A DNA stretch of 5,607 nt from contig CABUVC010000111.1 of assembly GCA_902494855.1 (NCBI GenBank), forward strand, positions 1 through 5,607, written 5' to 3'. The DNA is from an uncultured Collinsella sp. (GTDB taxonomy: Bacteria > Actinomycetota > Coriobacteriia > Coriobacteriales > Coriobacteriaceae). Under the pieces are notes generated by a model, which was not told the origin of the DNA, made no database searches, and saw only the letters and a program-made list of their open reading frames with translations. Shown piece by piece: positions 5,027-5,607 of the stretch. The first letter of the stretch is position 1; each line of letters begins with the position of its first letter. A program made the position numbers and the translations under genes.

Positions 5027-5607
5027 TTACTCGCCCTCCGAGGTCTCGGCATCGCCCGCGGCATCCGCCGCATCGACAACCTCGACGCCTTCATCCGCAG
5101 CATCGGCCACGTCAATGACTTCAACGGCAACGTCCTCGCCAGCATCCTCGAGCTCCTCGTACTCCGAGAAGTCCTCAGCGCCCTCAAAGTCAAAGGCGCG
5201 CTGGCAAATGCGGACCTCGTCGCCCGCACGGCAACCGGCCTTCTCGAGCGCGTCGTCAACACCCATACGCGCAAACTTATGCTGCAGGTAGATGACGGCT
5301 TCCTCGTTTTCCCAGTCGGTCTGGATGACCATGCGCTCGATGGCACGACCGACCACGCGGAAGGCACCGGGCTCTTCCTGGACAATGCGGAAACGCTTCT
5401 CACGCTGCAGGCGGCGGCGCTCCCACTCATCGTCGCGCAGGTCGACCGGTTCATCGGAGACCGCCAGCTCGGCGCGGAGCTTGGCCACCTGCTCACCTAC
5501 GGCAAGCATCAACGTATTGAGACCGGCGCCCGTCACGGCAGACACGGCAAAGAACATATGTCCATCGTCGAGCGCTGCGCGCTTGAGGTCGGCAATCTTA
5601 TCGGCCG
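5027..5607 (-). CDS. obg: GTPase Obg/CgtA, C-terminal part (5' end beyond the window)
   Basis: Obg is an essential P-loop GTPase that binds the 50S subunit late in assembly and senses GTP/ppGpp. Only the last 192 codons are seen; the N-terminal glycine-rich Obg fold and most of the G domain lie outside. The visible part opens with the end of the G domain, including the G5 motif VSAVTGAGL. Then comes the OCT domain typical of Gram-positive Obg (roughly nt 5395-5180): RFRIVQEEPGAFRVVGR, VIQTDWENEEAVIYL and GCRAGDEVRIC. A 46-residue tail (nt 5167-5030) follows. It is Ala/Val/Asp/Glu-rich, with 19 acidic and no Lys or Arg residues, probably disordered. Acidic C-terminal tails also occur on E. coli ObgE, though differing in sequence. 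The gene leads into nadD with a 3-nt gap. Confidence 0.96.
   Translation of the reverse strand, partial: ADKIADLKRAALDDGHMFFAVSAVTGAGLNTLMLAVGEQVAKLRAELAVSDEPVDLRDDEWERRRLQREKRFRIVQEEPGAFRVVGRAIERMVIQTDWENEEAVIYLQHKFARMGVDDALEKAGCRAGDEVRICQRAFDFEGAEDFSEYEELEDAGEDVAVEVIDVADAADEGVEVVDAADAAGDAETSEGE

Noticed and set aside
4981..5496. Second minus-strand frame within obg (about 171 codons, Ser/Arg-rich)
   Set aside because: It is a frame-shifted reading of the Obg OCT domain and acidic tail; the Obg frame has clear homology and this one none.

Overview
The window holds nine protein-coding genes, two of them cut by its edges. It looks like a chromosomal housekeeping segment from a high-GC actinobacterium. 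I infer a Coriobacteriia member, probably Collinsella-like. The reasons are GC-rich coding sequence, the proteins' actinobacterial character (for example the Ala/Lys/Glu tail on S16), and a gene order mixing actinobacterial features (obg next to nadD and rsfS) with Firmicutes-like ones (nadD-yqeK-rsfS). The taxon is inferred from memory of families, not from a search. I see no mobile element, CRISPR array, tRNA, rRNA or phage gene.

Layout. Right part (5607 to 3241, minus strand): the 3' end of obg, then nadD, yqeK and rsfS, tightly packed with gaps of 3, 12 and 28 bases. Obg and RsfS both act on the 50S ribosomal subunit. NadD makes the dinucleotide precursor of NAD, and YqeK is an HD-domain Ap4A-type hydrolase. 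Centre (1927 to 3141, plus strand): dinB, the translesion DNA polymerase IV, convergent with rsfS across a 99-base gap that holds three small inverted repeats but no convincing terminator. Left part (1686 to 1, minus strand): the classic rpsP-khpA-rimM-trmD operon, with trmD cut by the window edge; gaps are 3, 4 and 10 bases. It joins a 30S protein (S16), an RNA-binding KH protein, the 16S maturation factor RimM and the tRNA m1G37 methyltransferase.

The 240-base region between rpsP and dinB is the only real regulatory space. It holds a good sigma-70-type promoter for rpsP, a small leader hairpin before the rpsP ribosome binding site, a perfect 8-bp inverted repeat with a second dyad nested in it, a -10 element for dinB, and two near-identical GAACATA-type sequences, one at each promoter.

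I found no undescribed multi-gene system. The points most worth a second look are: the apparent Asp-to-Glu exchange at the catalytic position of TrmD; nadD and yqeK lying in the same frame with one TGA between them; the structured divergent promoter region; and non-ATG starts on four of the seven genes whose start lies in the window.
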